This document shows positions 1 through 8,026 of a DNA stretch of 64,000 bases, piece by piece. Each line of letters opens with the position of its first letter. Within the stretch, counting starts at the first letter, position 1. The DNA comes from Bradyrhizobium sp. CCH5-F6. Its GTDB lineage: Bacteria > Pseudomonadota > Alphaproteobacteria > Rhizobiales > Xanthobacteraceae. Location: NCBI RefSeq assembly GCF_001556045.1, contig NZ_LSIC01000178.1, positions 113,821 to 177,820 of the forward strand, read 5' to 3'. A program made the position numbers and the translations under genes. The notes beneath the pieces are model-generated. The model was not told the origin of the DNA. It worked only from the letters and a program-made list of their open reading frames with translations, and did no database searches.

Positions 1-705
1 CTCCGGATTCTTGTCGACGAAATCAGCACGGCAGGCTTCCAGGATGTGCACGATGTTTGGCATGGCCTGAGACAGCGAGAACAGCTTCCTGGTGCCGCCC
101 TTCGCCTCCGCGCGCGCGGCAAACGGCTGGTTCATGTTGACGGCATCGACGCGGCCTTGCCGCAGCGCGTCCTCGGAGACGGCAAAGCCGACCTCGACCA
201 GCTTGATGTCCTTGGCCGGATCGACGCCGTTTTGCTTCAGCAGCAAGTTGAACGGCCCTTGTGTGCCGCCGCCGATCACGGAAATCCCGACGGTCTTGCC
301 CTTGAGATCCGCGATCGTCTTGATGGGCGAGTCATCCATGACGGCCCAATAGACCGAGAAACCGCCAGGCTTCTCGAAAACGTGCTGCGCGACGATATAG
401 GCCTTGAGATTGCCGCCGACCACGCCATTGGAGAGCGAGAGCGGCGCCTGCGTCGCGCAGTCCAGCGCGCCGGCCGCCAATGCTTGCGTCATCGGCGCGG
501 TGCCCTGGAATTGGGTCCATTCGATGTTGTAGGTCTTGCCGATACTGGGAAACTCGGCCGGCCTGCGCATCATCCAGTACTTGGATTCCTCGGCCGGGAT
601 CGTCCAGCCGACGCGGATCGTCTGCTGCCCCCATGATGGGCTTGCCCCCGCGCTCGCGGCCGCTGCCGCCCCCAACGCCAGGATCCACTTCGAAACGGTT
701 CGCAT
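1..705 (-). CDS. ABC transporter substrate-binding protein, NitT/TauT type (partial)
   Basis: This is the periplasmic solute-binding component of an ABC importer. The reading frame starts with ATG at 705 and is still open at base 1, so only the first 235 residues are present. Residues 1-25 form a Sec-type signal peptide (MRTVSKWILALGAAAAASAG). The mature part has NMT1/TauA-like features: 'AADLKGKTVGIS'-type segment (TIADLKGKTVGISVIGGGTQ), the hinge-proximal stretch LLLKQNGVDPAKDIKLVEVG, and 'QGRVDAVNMNQPF'. The family binds sulfonates, nitrate, pyrimidine precursors or aromatic acids, and the ligand cannot be read here. It diverges from the dehydrogenase at 870. The rest of the transporter presumably lies beyond the left edge. 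Confidence 0.85.
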   Translation of the reverse strand, partial: MRTVSKWILALGAAAAASAGASPSWGQQTIRVGWTIPAEESKYWMMRRPAEFPSIGKTYNIEWTQFQGTAPMTQALAAGALDCATQAPLSLSNGVVGGNLKAYIVAQHVFEKPGGFSVYWAVMDDSPIKTIADLKGKTVGISVIGGGTQGPFNLLLKQNGVDPAKDIKLVEVGFAVSEDALRQGRVDAVNMNQPFAARAEAKGGTRKLFSLSQAMPNIVHILEACRADFVDKNPE

Positions 706-869
706 CGTGCCACTCCGCTGCTCCGGCGCCGACCGGCGCCCCCAACCCGACCGCCGCAAATGTTTCATGGTTCAAACAATCAGGCAAGCCATGCGAGCAG
801 GACGGTTTTGCCGTCGGATACACAATGTATGGTAAAGCGGCGCCGCAGTGCGACAGAAGGAGGCAACCT

Positions 870-1787
870 ATGGCTGATGAGAGCAAGGCAAACCCGCAAG
901 GCACCGAGAGGCTCGGCTATCTCGGCCTTGGACTCATGGGAGCGCCGATGACCCGGCGCCTGCTCGAGGCCGGCTATCAGGTCGCTGTCTGGAACCGCTC
1001 AGAGGGCAAGACGGCTCCGCTCGTAGAGGCCGGCGCCAAGCGTGCGGCCACGCCTCGTGATCTTCTGGTACACTCGGACATCGTCTTCATGTGCGTGACG
1101 GATGCGGCGGCGGTCGAGGAGGTGATCTTCGGGCCTGAAGGCCTGGCGGCCGCGCCGGGCGCAGGCAAGCTTGTCGTCGACTTCTCGTCGATACATCCTG
1201 ACGCGGCGCGCGATCTCGCAACGCGACTGAAAAACGCGAACGGCGCAGGCTGGATCGATGCGCCGGTGTCCGGGGGCACGAAGGGCGCCGAGGAAGGCAC
1301 GCTCGCCATCATGGCGGGAGGAGAAGCCAGTGATATCGAGAGGGTGCGGCCCTATGTGCTGGCCATGGCACGCAGGTTCACTCACATGGGCCCGGTCGGC
1401 GCCGGCCAGACCACAAAACTTTGCAACCAGGTGATCGTGGGATGCGCGATGGCCGTCCTCGCGGAAGCAGCGCGCCTTGCCGTGAACGCCGGAATTGATG
1501 CCAACCGATTGCCGGAAGCGCTCGCCGGCGGCTTCGCGGACTCTATCCCTCTCCAGCTGTTCGTGCCGCGGATGGTCCAGGGCATTCACAGCCCGCCGCT
1601 CGGCCACATCGCCACGATGCTCAAGGATCTTGATACCATCGCCGATGTCGCACAAGCGACGTCCACGCCGGTGCCGATGGCCTCGCTTGCGGCGCAACTT
1701 TTCAGGCTGGCGAAGGCCGCGCGAGGAGCGGACGCAGACGCGCTTGAAATCTACAAGCTATCAGCGCCGGAGCATCGCGCCGTGTAG
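870..1787 (+). CDS. NAD(P)-dependent beta-hydroxyacid dehydrogenase (3-hydroxyisobutyrate dehydrogenase family)
   Basis: A 305-residue oxidoreductase of normal family length. The start at 870 is preceded by AGGAGG; an open frame further upstream has no comparable ribosome site. The N-terminal Rossmann fold shows GYLGLGLMGAPM, the dinucleotide-binding glycine motif, followed by a WNRS segment typical of NADP-preferring members. The substrate-binding signature DAPVSGGTKGAEEG lies near residue 130, and the catalytic lysine is in GQTTKLCNQ. Family members oxidise 3-hydroxyisobutyrate, tartronate semialdehyde or related beta-hydroxyacids; the substrate is not decidable here. It is convergent with the monooxygenase operon at 1804-4940 and may process a product of that pathway. 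Confidence 0.88.
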   Translation: MADESKANPQGTERLGYLGLGLMGAPMTRRLLEAGYQVAVWNRSEGKTAPLVEAGAKRAATPRDLLVHSDIVFMCVTDAAAVEEVIFGPEGLAAAPGAGKLVVDFSSIHPDAARDLATRLKNANGAGWIDAPVSGGTKGAEEGTLAIMAGGEASDIERVRPYVLAMARRFTHMGPVGAGQTTKLCNQVIVGCAMAVLAEAARLAVNAGIDANRLPEALAGGFADSIPLQLFVPRMVQGIHSPPLGHIATMLKDLDTIADVAQATSTPVPMASLAAQLFRLAKAARGADADALEIYKLSAPEHRAV

Positions 1788-1803
1788 GCTGACTGGAAGA
1801 AGG

Positions 1804-2367
1804 TCAGGGCACCTTCTTGCGTTCATCGTCAGTCATAAAGCGGCCGAACGCTCCCCGTGCGAAGAGCAGCGGCTCCTTCGCATTGTAGGTGTAAGCCTCG
1901 ACCGCGCCGAGAAAGATCACGTGGTCGCCACCATAGTAACGATTGACGGAACGACATTGAAAGTTGGCGACGCTCTCGGCGAGGACCGGCGCGTTGCCGA
2001 GGCCCGGCGCCCAGTCCACCCCGGTGAACTTGTCGTCCGACGATTTTGCGAATTTGTTCGCAAGCGCCTGTTGCGAAGCACCAAGCACATTGACGGTGAA
2101 ATGGCTGGCGTTCTGGAAGATGGCAAGGCTCGAGGAATAGACGACGAGGCTCCACAGAACCAGCGGAGGGTTCAGGGAGACCGAGGCGAACGAATTGCAC
2201 GTCAGTCCGTAGGGCTTGCCGTCAGGCGCCGCCGCCGTGATGATCGTCACGCCCGTCGCATAGGTTCCAAGCGCGTTGCGGAAATCGCGAGGATCGATCA
2301 GCGAGCTGTCGCTCGCGAACTCGTTGGCGGGATCGGGAGCGCGGGGCTGCTTCGGCAGATCATTCAT
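1804..2367 (-). CDS. Flavin reductase (HpaC/DszD-like), partner of a two-component monooxygenase
   Basis: A 187-residue member of the flavin reductase-like FMN-binding family. Such proteins reduce free FMN or FAD with NAD(P)H and hand it to a separate oxygenase. The diagnostic segment is near residues 35-75: 'ALGTYATGVTIIT' followed by 'GLTCNSFASVSLNPPLVLWSL'; the conserved H-x-Y/F region 'ALNPPLV' type is intact. The C-terminal 'NRYYGGDHVIFLGAVEAY' is also family-typical. It begins 10 bases after the stop of the acyl-CoA-dehydrogenase-like monooxygenase (2377-3606), so the two are almost certainly co-transcribed and form one enzyme system. Confidence 0.88.
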   Translation of the reverse strand: MNDLPKQPRAPDPANEFASDSSLIDPRDFRNALGTYATGVTIITAAAPDGKPYGLTCNSFASVSLNPPLVLWSLVVYSSSLAIFQNASHFTVNVLGASQQALANKFAKSSDDKFTGVDWAPGLGNAPVLAESVANFQCRSVNRYYGGDHVIFLGAVEAYTYNAKEPLLFARGAFGRFMTDDERKKVP

Positions 2368-2376
2368 CGGCCGACC

Positions 2377-3606
2377 TCACAGCGTCAGATTCTCGGACGG
2401 CAAGCCGAGCGCCACTCGTCCATAATTGGTCCCTGCCGCATCGAAGTTGAACGCCAGATGCGAGTTGATCGCGTGCGCATCGCGGAATTGCCGCTGCAAC
2501 ACGCCACTCGTGAACAGGCCGCGCGCGCCGCTCGCGGCAAACAGCATCGAGACCGCGTCCGTGCACAAGTTCACTGAGAAAGATCCATCGCGCCGGTATC
2601 GGGTCTTGGTCGTCATTTCAGGGACATGACCGCGCCGAGCGTCCTCCATGGCATCGAGACACGCCGACCGCATGATCAGGCGTGCGGCGTCGATCTTCGC
2701 CGAGACCTCGGCGATCTTGATCTGGGTGCTTTGAAAGTCGCTCAGCTTCGCGCGGTTGTAGGTTGAAATGCGATGACGTGCGACGTCCGTATAGTCGTCG
2801 AGACACGCTTGCGCGTTCCCCAGGGCGACGCCGGAGAGAACGTATGGGAACAGCGAGAACACGGGGAGCGCATACAGCGGATTCGGATTGACCGCGCTTC
2901 CCGGCGTCGGGCCGCCGGCGAGGTCGCCGACCGGGACCGTCATGTGGTCAGCCACGAAGGCTTCCCTGACTTCCACGTCGCAAGACCCCGTCCCGCGCAA
3001 TCCTGCGACATTCCAGGTGTCGAGCACCCTGTAATCGTCCTTCGGCAGCAGAAAGATTCGATACTCGATGCCGTCCGCCTCGTCGTCGGAGTAGACCACG
3101 CTTGCCAGCATGTTCCATTCGCATGAGGCGACGCCTGAGGAGAACGGCCAGCTGCCATGCAGCCGGTATCCGCCCGCGACCCGCGTGGCCCGTCCCGCCG
3201 GAAAGATAAACGAGGATGCGATCAGCGCGTCCGGATCACGGCCCCAGACCAGGTCCTGCGCCTTCTGCTCGAACATGCCGAGCATCCAGTGATGGCTCGC
3301 GAGATTAGCGAGATTCCAGGCTACCGACGCGTCCGCCTGCCCGAGCAGTTCGGCGCAATCGACGAGGGCGACATAGTCAAGCTCGGCGCCGCCGATCCGC
3401 TTGGGCTGGAGCATCCGGAACAGGCCGGCGTCGTGGAGATCCTTTTCGGTCTCCGGCGGAAGACGCCGCAGCTCCTCCGTCCGCGCGGCCCGCTCGCGCA
3501 GTCGCGGCAGGAGCGCCCGAGCCTTCGCAAGCATCGCCGCATAGACTTCTCCGCCGGCTTGCAGTCCGGTTGGGTGAGTCGTGCGCGGCTCCTGACCGAG
3601 CGCCAT
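2377..3606 (-). CDS. Flavin-dependent monooxygenase with acyl-CoA dehydrogenase fold (HsaA/DszC-like)
   Basis: A 409-residue protein of the group D flavin monooxygenases, which have the acyl-CoA dehydrogenase fold but use reduced flavin and O2. Visible landmarks are the helical N-terminal domain, 'GGAELDYVALVDCAELLGQADASVAWNL', the beta-domain 'SGVASCEWNML', 'GLRGTGSCDVEV', and the C-terminal 'RDAHAINSHLAFNFDAAGT' that resembles HsaA and related hydroxylases. The acyl-CoA dehydrogenase catalytic glutamate context is not evident, consistent with a hydroxylase. The flavin reductase follows 10 bases downstream and a CoA-transferase lies upstream, suggesting oxidation of an aromatic or heteroatom-containing acid activated as a CoA thioester. 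The substrate is unknown. Confidence 0.82.
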   Translation of the reverse strand: MALGQEPRTTHPTGLQAGGEVYAAMLAKARALLPRLRERAARTEELRRLPPETEKDLHDAGLFRMLQPKRIGGAELDYVALVDCAELLGQADASVAWNLANLASHHWMLGMFEQKAQDLVWGRDPDALIASSFIFPAGRATRVAGGYRLHGSWPFSSGVASCEWNMLASVVYSDDEADGIEYRIFLLPKDDYRVLDTWNVAGLRGTGSCDVEVREAFVADHMTVPVGDLAGGPTPGSAVNPNPLYALPVFSLFPYVLSGVALGNAQACLDDYTDVARHRISTYNRAKLSDFQSTQIKIAEVSAKIDAARLIMRSACLDAMEDARRGHVPEMTTKTRYRRDGSFSVNLCTDAVSMLFAASGARGLFTSGVLQRQFRDAHAINSHLAFNFDAAGTNYGRVALGLPSENLTL

Positions 3607-3671
3607 TCGTGTCCCTCGCTTTCACACATTTATGCGGCGGGACCTTCGCTAAATCAAGCCGAGGTCGTAGT

Positions 3672-4940
3672 TCAAGCCGACGTCGGAGGCTTCGCCGGGC
3701 CAAAGGCGCCCTTCTCGGCAAATTCGGCGATACGACGTTCGTCGTAACCGAGCGTATCGTGCAGGACTTGCATTGTATGCTGGCCCAACAGAGGTGCCGC
3801 AACGGGATCGATCGCTCCGGTCAGGCTCATTGTGATCGGCGGCTCGATATTGGGCACCCATTCCGCCGTCGGGTGCGGAATCCGGTTCAAGCGGTGGCGC
3901 TCGCGCGCCTCGGGCGCATTGAACCCCTCCTTGACCGTCCGGAGATAGCCGACCGGAATATTGGCGAGCTTCATTTTGCTCATCCAGTTTTCGAGAGTAT
4001 CACTCGCAAAGACCTCGGCAATGGCTGCCCGCAAGAACTCCTTGTTCTCCGAACGCGCCTTGCGCGTGGCAAACTGCGGATCGGTGATGAGATCCGGTCG
4101 GTTCAGGACCTCCACCACGAGCCGCCGGTAGAGCCGGTCGTTGGCGCAGGCCATGTAGAGAGGCCCATCGGAAGCCTCATAGACGCCGACGGTGGGAGAC
4201 CCGCTCGGCGAATTGCCGAACCGGCCGGGGTTCTCGCCGTTGATGAGATAGGCCATGCCGTAGAAGCCCGTCATCCCCATCGCAACGTCGAACAGGGCGA
4301 CTTCGACATGCTGGCCGCGGCCGAGCCGTTCCCGCGCCAGCAGCGCCATCAGGATGGCATTGCAGGCGGACATCCCCGTCGCCATGTCCACGATAGGCGG
4401 ACCGGTACGAACCGCCGGGCCGTCGGCAAATCCGTTGAGCGACATGAAGCCGCTTTCCGCCTGGGTGATGGGATCGAACCCGGGCCGCGAAGCAAACGGT
4501 CCGGTGCGTCCATAGGCTGAGATCGAACAATAGACCAGCCGCGGGTGGAGCGGCACGACCGACTCATAGTCGAGCCCGAACTTCTTCATCACCCCGCTCG
4601 AGAAATTCTCCACGACCACATCCGCCTTGCGGATCAGATCCAGCGCGATCTCACGGGCGTCCGGCACGGCAAGGTCGAGCGCAATGCCGCGCTTGTTGCG
4701 GTTCAGGCTGAGATAGGCAGCGCTTTCGCCGCCGACCTCCGCGTGCTCATAGACGCGCGTGTCGTCGCCGCCGTCGGGATTTTCAATCTTGATGACCTGC
4801 GCACCAAAATCGGCGAGCGTCTGGGTGCAGGCAGGTCCTGCCACCACGCGCGTGAAATCCACGACCAGCAGACCATCGAGCGCAGCCGGCCGCCCCGCCC
4901 CTCGCGGCGAACGTTCCGGCAATTGAGGCTTTGTCGGCAT
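3672..4940 (-). CDS. CoA transferase, CaiB/BaiF family (class III)
   Basis: A 422-residue class III CoA-transferase, which moves CoA between carboxylic acids through an aspartyl-CoA anhydride. The N-terminal block GLLVVDFTRVVAGPACTQTL and 'FGAQVIKIENP' are the family signature. The likely catalytic aspartate lies in 'PPIVDMATG' near residue 180, after 'QAESGFMSLNG'. 'RGIALDL' and 'VVVENFSSGVMKKFGLDYE' are also typical. It is the first gene of the minus-strand operon leading into the monooxygenase and flavin reductase; the gap to the next gene is 65 bases. It probably activates the pathway substrate. Confidence 0.9.
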   Translation of the reverse strand: MPTKPQLPERSPRGAGRPAALDGLLVVDFTRVVAGPACTQTLADFGAQVIKIENPDGGDDTRVYEHAEVGGESAAYLSLNRNKRGIALDLAVPDAREIALDLIRKADVVVENFSSGVMKKFGLDYESVVPLHPRLVYCSISAYGRTGPFASRPGFDPITQAESGFMSLNGFADGPAVRTGPPIVDMATGMSACNAILMALLARERLGRGQHVEVALFDVAMGMTGFYGMAYLINGENPGRFGNSPSGSPTVGVYEASDGPLYMACANDRLYRRLVVEVLNRPDLITDPQFATRKARSENKEFLRAAIAEVFASDTLENWMSKMKLANIPVGYLRTVKEGFNAPEARERHRLNRIPHPTAEWVPNIEPPITMSLTGAIDPVAAPLLGQHTMQVLHDTLGYDERRIAEFAEKGAFGPAKPPTSA

Positions 4941-5056
4941 CGATAGCGCTCCCTTACATCGGCTTGTGGCCGCCGAATTTCCGCAAGAGCAAACTTAAAG
5001 CCCGGCGCCGCCGACTTCGCAAGTGCCTCACCCGCATCCCTTCAATACGCAAAAGG

Positions 5057-5084
5057 GACCCGGCAGCCGTCAAGCTGCCGGGTC
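5057..5084 (-). terminator. Rho-independent terminator
   Basis: Perfect 11-bp arms (GACCCGGCAGC and its complement) surround a 6-base loop. Read on the minus strand the hairpin is followed by CCTTTTG. It lies about 90 bases downstream of the acetyltransferase gene stop at 5175, so it most likely ends that transcript. Confidence 0.75.
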
Positions 5085-5174
5085 CTCGGACATTCCAGGC
5101 ATACGAGGTTGCGCCACGCCTCGTACTGATCGCCTAGGCCACGGAGGGCGCGTTCCGCGCGGCGGAAGCGCCGA

Positions 5175-5603
5175 TCAGCGAAGCCACTTTCGCCAATAAA
5201 GCGTATGCGCCCAGGCCCAGGGCGCCTCGGGTTCGAAGAGCCGATAGCCCGCCTTGATGAAGTTGTTCGCAGATACCGGGTTGTCCGTCGTATCGGAGAC
5301 GATGCTGTCCCATCCGATGCGGCGTCCCCTCGCCTCCACCACACGCATCAATCTGCGCTGAAGGCCGTGTCCCCAATGCCGTTGCAACACGCCAACCCTG
5401 GAGAAATAGCCGCCATTTCTCACGTGGGTGGACGGAACGACGCCGGCAAAACCGACTGCATCATCACCGCGATAGACGAGCCACCACGCCCCCGATTCGA
5501 ATTTAGGCATGACGGCGGAATCGAGGAACGTCAACTGATGCAAGTCGGACAATGCATCGGCGACGTCGTCATCGAATGCATCGACATTGCGAATTCTGTA
5601 CAT
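5175..5603 (-). CDS. GNAT family N-acetyltransferase
   Basis: A 142-residue GNAT protein from the ATG at 5603; the reading frame continues further upstream without homology-like sequence, and 142 is the usual single-domain length. The acetyl-CoA-binding motif A is seen as 'YFSRVGVLQRHWGHGLQRRLM' (V-x-x-x-x-R/Q-x-x-G-x-G/A pattern, with HWGHGL), preceded by the beta strands 'AWWLVYRGDDAVGFAGVV'. 'DTTDNPVSANNFIKAGYRLF' is the typical N-x-x-S/A-x-x-x-x-x-x-x-G-F/Y motif near the C terminus. The acceptor substrate is unknown. A tiny possible ORF (5666-5758) lies just upstream on the same strand, and a terminator follows. Confidence 0.85.
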   Translation of the reverse strand: MYRIRNVDAFDDDVADALSDLHQLTFLDSAVMPKFESGAWWLVYRGDDAVGFAGVVPSTHVRNGGYFSRVGVLQRHWGHGLQRRLMRVVEARGRRIGWDSIVSDTTDNPVSANNFIKAGYRLFEPEAPWAWAHTLYWRKWLR

Positions 5604-5657
5604 GGATCGAACCGTTGCTGGGAATGACGTGACCGCAAGCGCCGCCTTGCCCGCGTC

Positions 5658-6308
5658 GTGAAGGCTCACTTGCCCAGCACGACCTTGACACCAAGCCAAA
5701 CAGCCCCCATCAGGCCGGTGGCGATCTCCGTCCAGAAGAGCCTGAATGGAAAGCTCAAGGATCCTCCATGGCGTGCGGCCTACTGCCCTCTGAAGACCCA
5801 GCGCGCTCTTGCTGAGGCTACTCTGAGAGCCAAGACAGAGACCAAGCAGAAGGCCGAAGAAGCCAAGCGGAAGGCCGAAGTGGAGATCACTCTCAAGAGC
5901 GCCCATCCGCAAGATGGCGTCTACGCCGCGGTGGGGGCCGATTTCGAGGAGCGTTGCGCGAAATTCAGCGACACGGTCGTTGCGTTCGCAAGGAAGTCGA
6001 TCGTGACGGCCTCGAACAGTTGCGAGGTTTTCCGCACCCGGGTTCAGCTTCCCGATACCGTCAGGATCGGCGCCGATTGCGCAGTGCAGCCGGCTCCTGA
6101 CCCGAATGCCGTCAGCGTACAGAATGTGGACACCACTCCGGACCGCGAGAACCTGATGTTCAAGAAGATCGACGACAAGACCGTCATCCTCTGGATCATC
6201 AACAACGGACATTTCACCGGCGACGGCCGAAAGCTGTCCTATTGCAGCGAACAGGTGCAGCTCGCCTATGCAAGGCAGCGGCGGGCCGGCAAGCCTAGCA
6301 AGAACTAG
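5658..6308 (+). CDS. Hypothetical protein, possibly 5'-truncated
   Basis: The open frame begins with GTG at 5658 and ends at 6308. Only the part from about residue 50 looks protein-like: a short charged helix (TETKQKAEEAKRKAEVE) followed by a cysteine-containing domain with FEERCAKFSD, a second cysteine in ASNSCEV, a third in GADCAVQ, and LSYCSEQVQLAY near the end. This layout (helical linker then a Cys-containing domain) suggests a secreted or periplasmic protein, but no signal peptide is present. The first 50 residues overlap a minus-strand mini-ORF and read as noncoding. The gene may have lost its original 5' end, or the true start may be further in at a non-standard codon. Confidence 0.5.
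   Translation: MKAHLPSTTLTPSQTAPIRPVAISVQKSLNGKLKDPPWRAAYCPLKTQRALAEATLRAKTETKQKAEEAKRKAEVEITLKSAHPQDGVYAAVGADFEERCAKFSDTVVAFARKSIVTASNSCEVFRTRVQLPDTVRIGADCAVQPAPDPNAVSVQNVDTTPDRENLMFKKIDDKTVILWIINNGHFTGDGRKLSYCSEQVQLAYARQRRAGKPSKN
5666..5758 (-). CDS. Possible 30-residue membrane mini-protein
   Basis: A TTG-initiated frame of 30 codons on the minus strand, preceded by GGAGG four bases upstream and by an in-frame TAG. The product begins MSFPFRLFWTEIATG and ends VWLGVKVVLGK, one hydrophobic segment flanked by charged residues, as in single-pass mini-proteins. The acetyltransferase gene follows about 60 bases downstream on the same strand. It could equally be the tail of a lost gene. The spacing to the ribosome site is short, so the call is tentative. 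Confidence 0.35.
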   Translation of the reverse strand: MSFPFRLFWTEIATGLMGAVWLGVKVVLGK

Positions 6309-6327
6309 GGATCATCGGAACGAATAA

Positions 6328-6410
6328 ACCCGCAGCCAATCACTCGGCGCAGGCTCAACCAACTGAAACTCGATGATGCCATTCTGCCAGTGTTTTGCCC
6401 GACGCGTCAA
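6328..6410 (+). repeat. Dispersed intergenic repeat, copy A
   Basis: An imperfect hairpin (ACCCGCAG ... GCGCAGGCT) is followed by CAACCAACTGAAACTCGATGATGCC-type sequence and the core 'TGTTTTGCCCGACGCGTCAA'. The same order occurs at 7111-7194 and 7945-8026. This copy lies just after the hypothetical gene ending at 6308. Confidence 0.75.
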
Positions 6411-6450
6411 CCGACACATCGAAATTTCCGAATCGAGATGTTTCGCCGGC

Positions 6451-6792
6451 TCAGGCCTCGCGTTCGGCATCGGCATTGCCGGCATCGTCCGGATGCACGA
6501 TGACGCGCTCGACCCGATGAACCAGTTCGAGCGGCTGATCTTCACCGTTCTCGACCGGCTGCGCAGCCTTGCCCCAGCCGCGATCGAGAATGGCGTTGGC
6601 CGCCGAGACTCGCGCCGCCGGCGTTGCGTCCTCGCTGCGCATGATGCCGACGAGGACACGGATGGCCGTTCTGCTGTGGCTGCGCGCCAGCGAGCGGATC
6701 TCGGTCAGGGTGCGCGCCCTCGGCGTCTTCACGCGCGCGGGCAAGCGGACTGGTGCGAGCTCGGGCTCGCATTCGACGATGTCCTTGCTCAC
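6451..6792 (-). CDS. Small conserved protein, phage-type helical domain
   Basis: A 113-residue frame from the GTG at 6792, which has GGGAG eight bases upstream; a longer open frame exists but its extra N terminus is low-complexity and arginine-rich. The core reads RTLTEIRSLARSHSRTAIRVL ... PAARVSAANAILDRGWGKAAQP. This 'AARVAAANAILDRGWGKP' pattern is common in small proteins of rhizobial genomes and prophages that sit near terminase genes. No other phage gene is present here. It could be a remnant. Function unknown. Confidence 0.6.
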   Translation of the reverse strand: MSKDIVECEPELAPVRLPARVKTPRARTLTEIRSLARSHSRTAIRVLVGIMRSEDATPAARVSAANAILDRGWGKAAQPVENGEDQPLELVHRVERVIVHPDDAGNADAEREA

Positions 6793-7240
6793 GAGACCGT
6801 CTCCCACAGCACGATTGCGACGAGCCCTGCGAGCGCGAGCGATATCAGGTAAGCGGTCATCGTTCCTCCCTAAGAAAATGCGCGGCAGATCGCGGCGATG
6901 AGGCGCGATCGTTTCGGGCGCGAACCCTATCTCCGTGTCTTCCGGAGACCGCAGCGGCGCGGGCAGCTGGCCCTTCGCCGCGGGCCGGCACGTTCGCGCG
7001 TGCACGGCCAGCAATGGTTCGGACGGCGGCGCGCCGATCGGCGCTCCAGGTTTGACGAGTGCGTGGCCGCAATGCGCCGCCGCCGCCCGATTGCGAAATC
7101 GAGAACGAAAAAACCCGCGCCGGATTGTTCCGCGCGGGTGAACCAAACTCGTCTCGATGATGTCATCATGCCGGTGTTTTGCCCGACGAGTCAAACGAAC
7201 GATTGGGCTCTGCGAAAGTTAGCCGACAGGAGGACCAACG
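6793..7240. other. Intergenic stretch without a convincing gene
   Basis: Several overlapping open frames exist in both strands, but all are arginine/alanine-rich and lack recognisable motifs or good ribosome sites. The right part holds repeat copy B (7111-7194). The ribosome site of the small acidic protein (AGGAGG at about 7230) marks the end. Confidence 0.6.
7111..7194 (+). repeat. Dispersed intergenic repeat, copy B
   Basis: The hairpin ACCCGCGC ... GCGCGGGT (7113-7139) is followed by GAACCAAACTCG, TCGATGATG and the core 'CCGGTGTTTTGCCCGACGAG'. Read on the minus strand the hairpin is followed by a run of six T, so it could also terminate minus-strand transcripts. Confidence 0.85.
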
Positions 7241-7441
7241 ATGATGGACGAGACTGCCCCACCCCCGACATCGCGAGATCCGTCAGGACCGCAGCCGCGC
7301 AGCGACAAGGAACACGACGCGCAGGATTCGATCGTAGAGAGCGCCGGCGACAACGAAGACGACGGCCGCGATCTCGTGCGCGGCGATGGCGGCAGCATCG
7401 GCCTTCCCGCCAGGCCCGGCGATCTGGCGAAGGATGATTAG
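7241..7441 (+). CDS. Small acidic hypothetical protein
   Basis: A 66-residue product with an excellent ribosome site (AGGAGG, six bases before the ATG). It is rich in Asp, Glu, Pro and Ser, with segments KEHDAQDSIVESAGDNEDDG and SIGLPARPGDLAKDD, and looks disordered. No domain is recognised. It stands between two repeat copies and is followed by the response regulator gene about 140 bases on. Confidence 0.65.
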   Translation: MMDETAPPPTSRDPSGPQPRSDKEHDAQDSIVESAGDNEDDGRDLVRGDGGSIGLPARPGDLAKDD

Positions 7442-7583
7442 AGCGCCCGGCTCGCTGGCAATCCGATGACTGCCAGGTTTTCCGGTGTCTTGCCCGGCAC
7501 ACACAATATCGGCCCGCGCGACCGCCAAGGCAGGGAACGCCGATATGGCGCGCGCGTTTCCTCCGATGGAAGGCCTTCGCAAG

Positions 7584-7928
7584 ATGAACCAAACCGTGCT
7601 CGTCGTTGACGATGATCCCGCTGTCCTCGACGTGATCGTGGACATGCTGGAAGACCTCGGCTGCGAGGTTGTCAGCGCGCAGAGCGGCGCCGATGCACTC
7701 GACCGGCTCGAACAGAATCGGGACATCTCCATCCTCATCACCGACATCAACATGCCAGGCATGGACGGGCATGAGCTCGCCGAGCGGGCGAAGCGCGCGC
7801 GGCCCGAGCTGAACGTGCTGCAATTGTCGGGGCGCGAACCCCGGCGCGGCGGTCTGCCGATGATCCGGAAGCCGTTCTCGCTGGAGGAACTCGCCAGCAT
7901 TATGCGGCGAACCGTCGGCCTCCGCTGA
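7584..7928 (+). CDS. Single-domain response regulator
   Basis: A 114-residue receiver domain with no output domain. The acidic pocket VVDDD lies at residues 8-11, the phosphoacceptor is Asp54 in ILITDINMPGMDG, and Lys96 in IRKPFS completes the active site; the conserved Thr/Ser position is the Ser of LQLSGRE. The start at 7584 follows GGAAGG with good spacing; in-frame ATGs at 7545 and 7566 are alternatives. Receivers of this kind pass phosphate to other partners or act on motors and kinases. No kinase gene is adjacent; the nearest is the HWE kinase at 19685. Confidence 0.9.
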   Translation: MNQTVLVVDDDPAVLDVIVDMLEDLGCEVVSAQSGADALDRLEQNRDISILITDINMPGMDGHELAERAKRARPELNVLQLSGREPRRGGLPMIRKPFSLEELASIMRRTVGLR

Positions 7929-7944
7929 GCGCGCCGCAAAACAA

Positions 7945-8026
7945 AACCCGCGGCGGACGCTCCCGCGCGGGCTGAACCAAACTTTTCGATGATGCCATTC
8001 TGCCGGTGTTTTGCCCGACGTGTCAA
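7945..8026 (+). repeat. Dispersed intergenic repeat, copy C
   Basis: The hairpin CCCGCGG ... CCCGCGCGGG is followed by CTGAACCAAACTTTTCG, ATGATGCCATTCTGCCGG and the core 'TGTTTTGCCCGACGTGTCAA' in the same order as copies A and B. It sits 17 bases after the response regulator stop and could serve as its terminator region. Confidence 0.85.

Noticed and set aside
480..869. Upstream extension of the beta-hydroxyacid dehydrogenase
   Set aside because: It would overlap the divergent binding-protein gene, and the ATG at 870 has AGGAGG and directly precedes the Rossmann motif.
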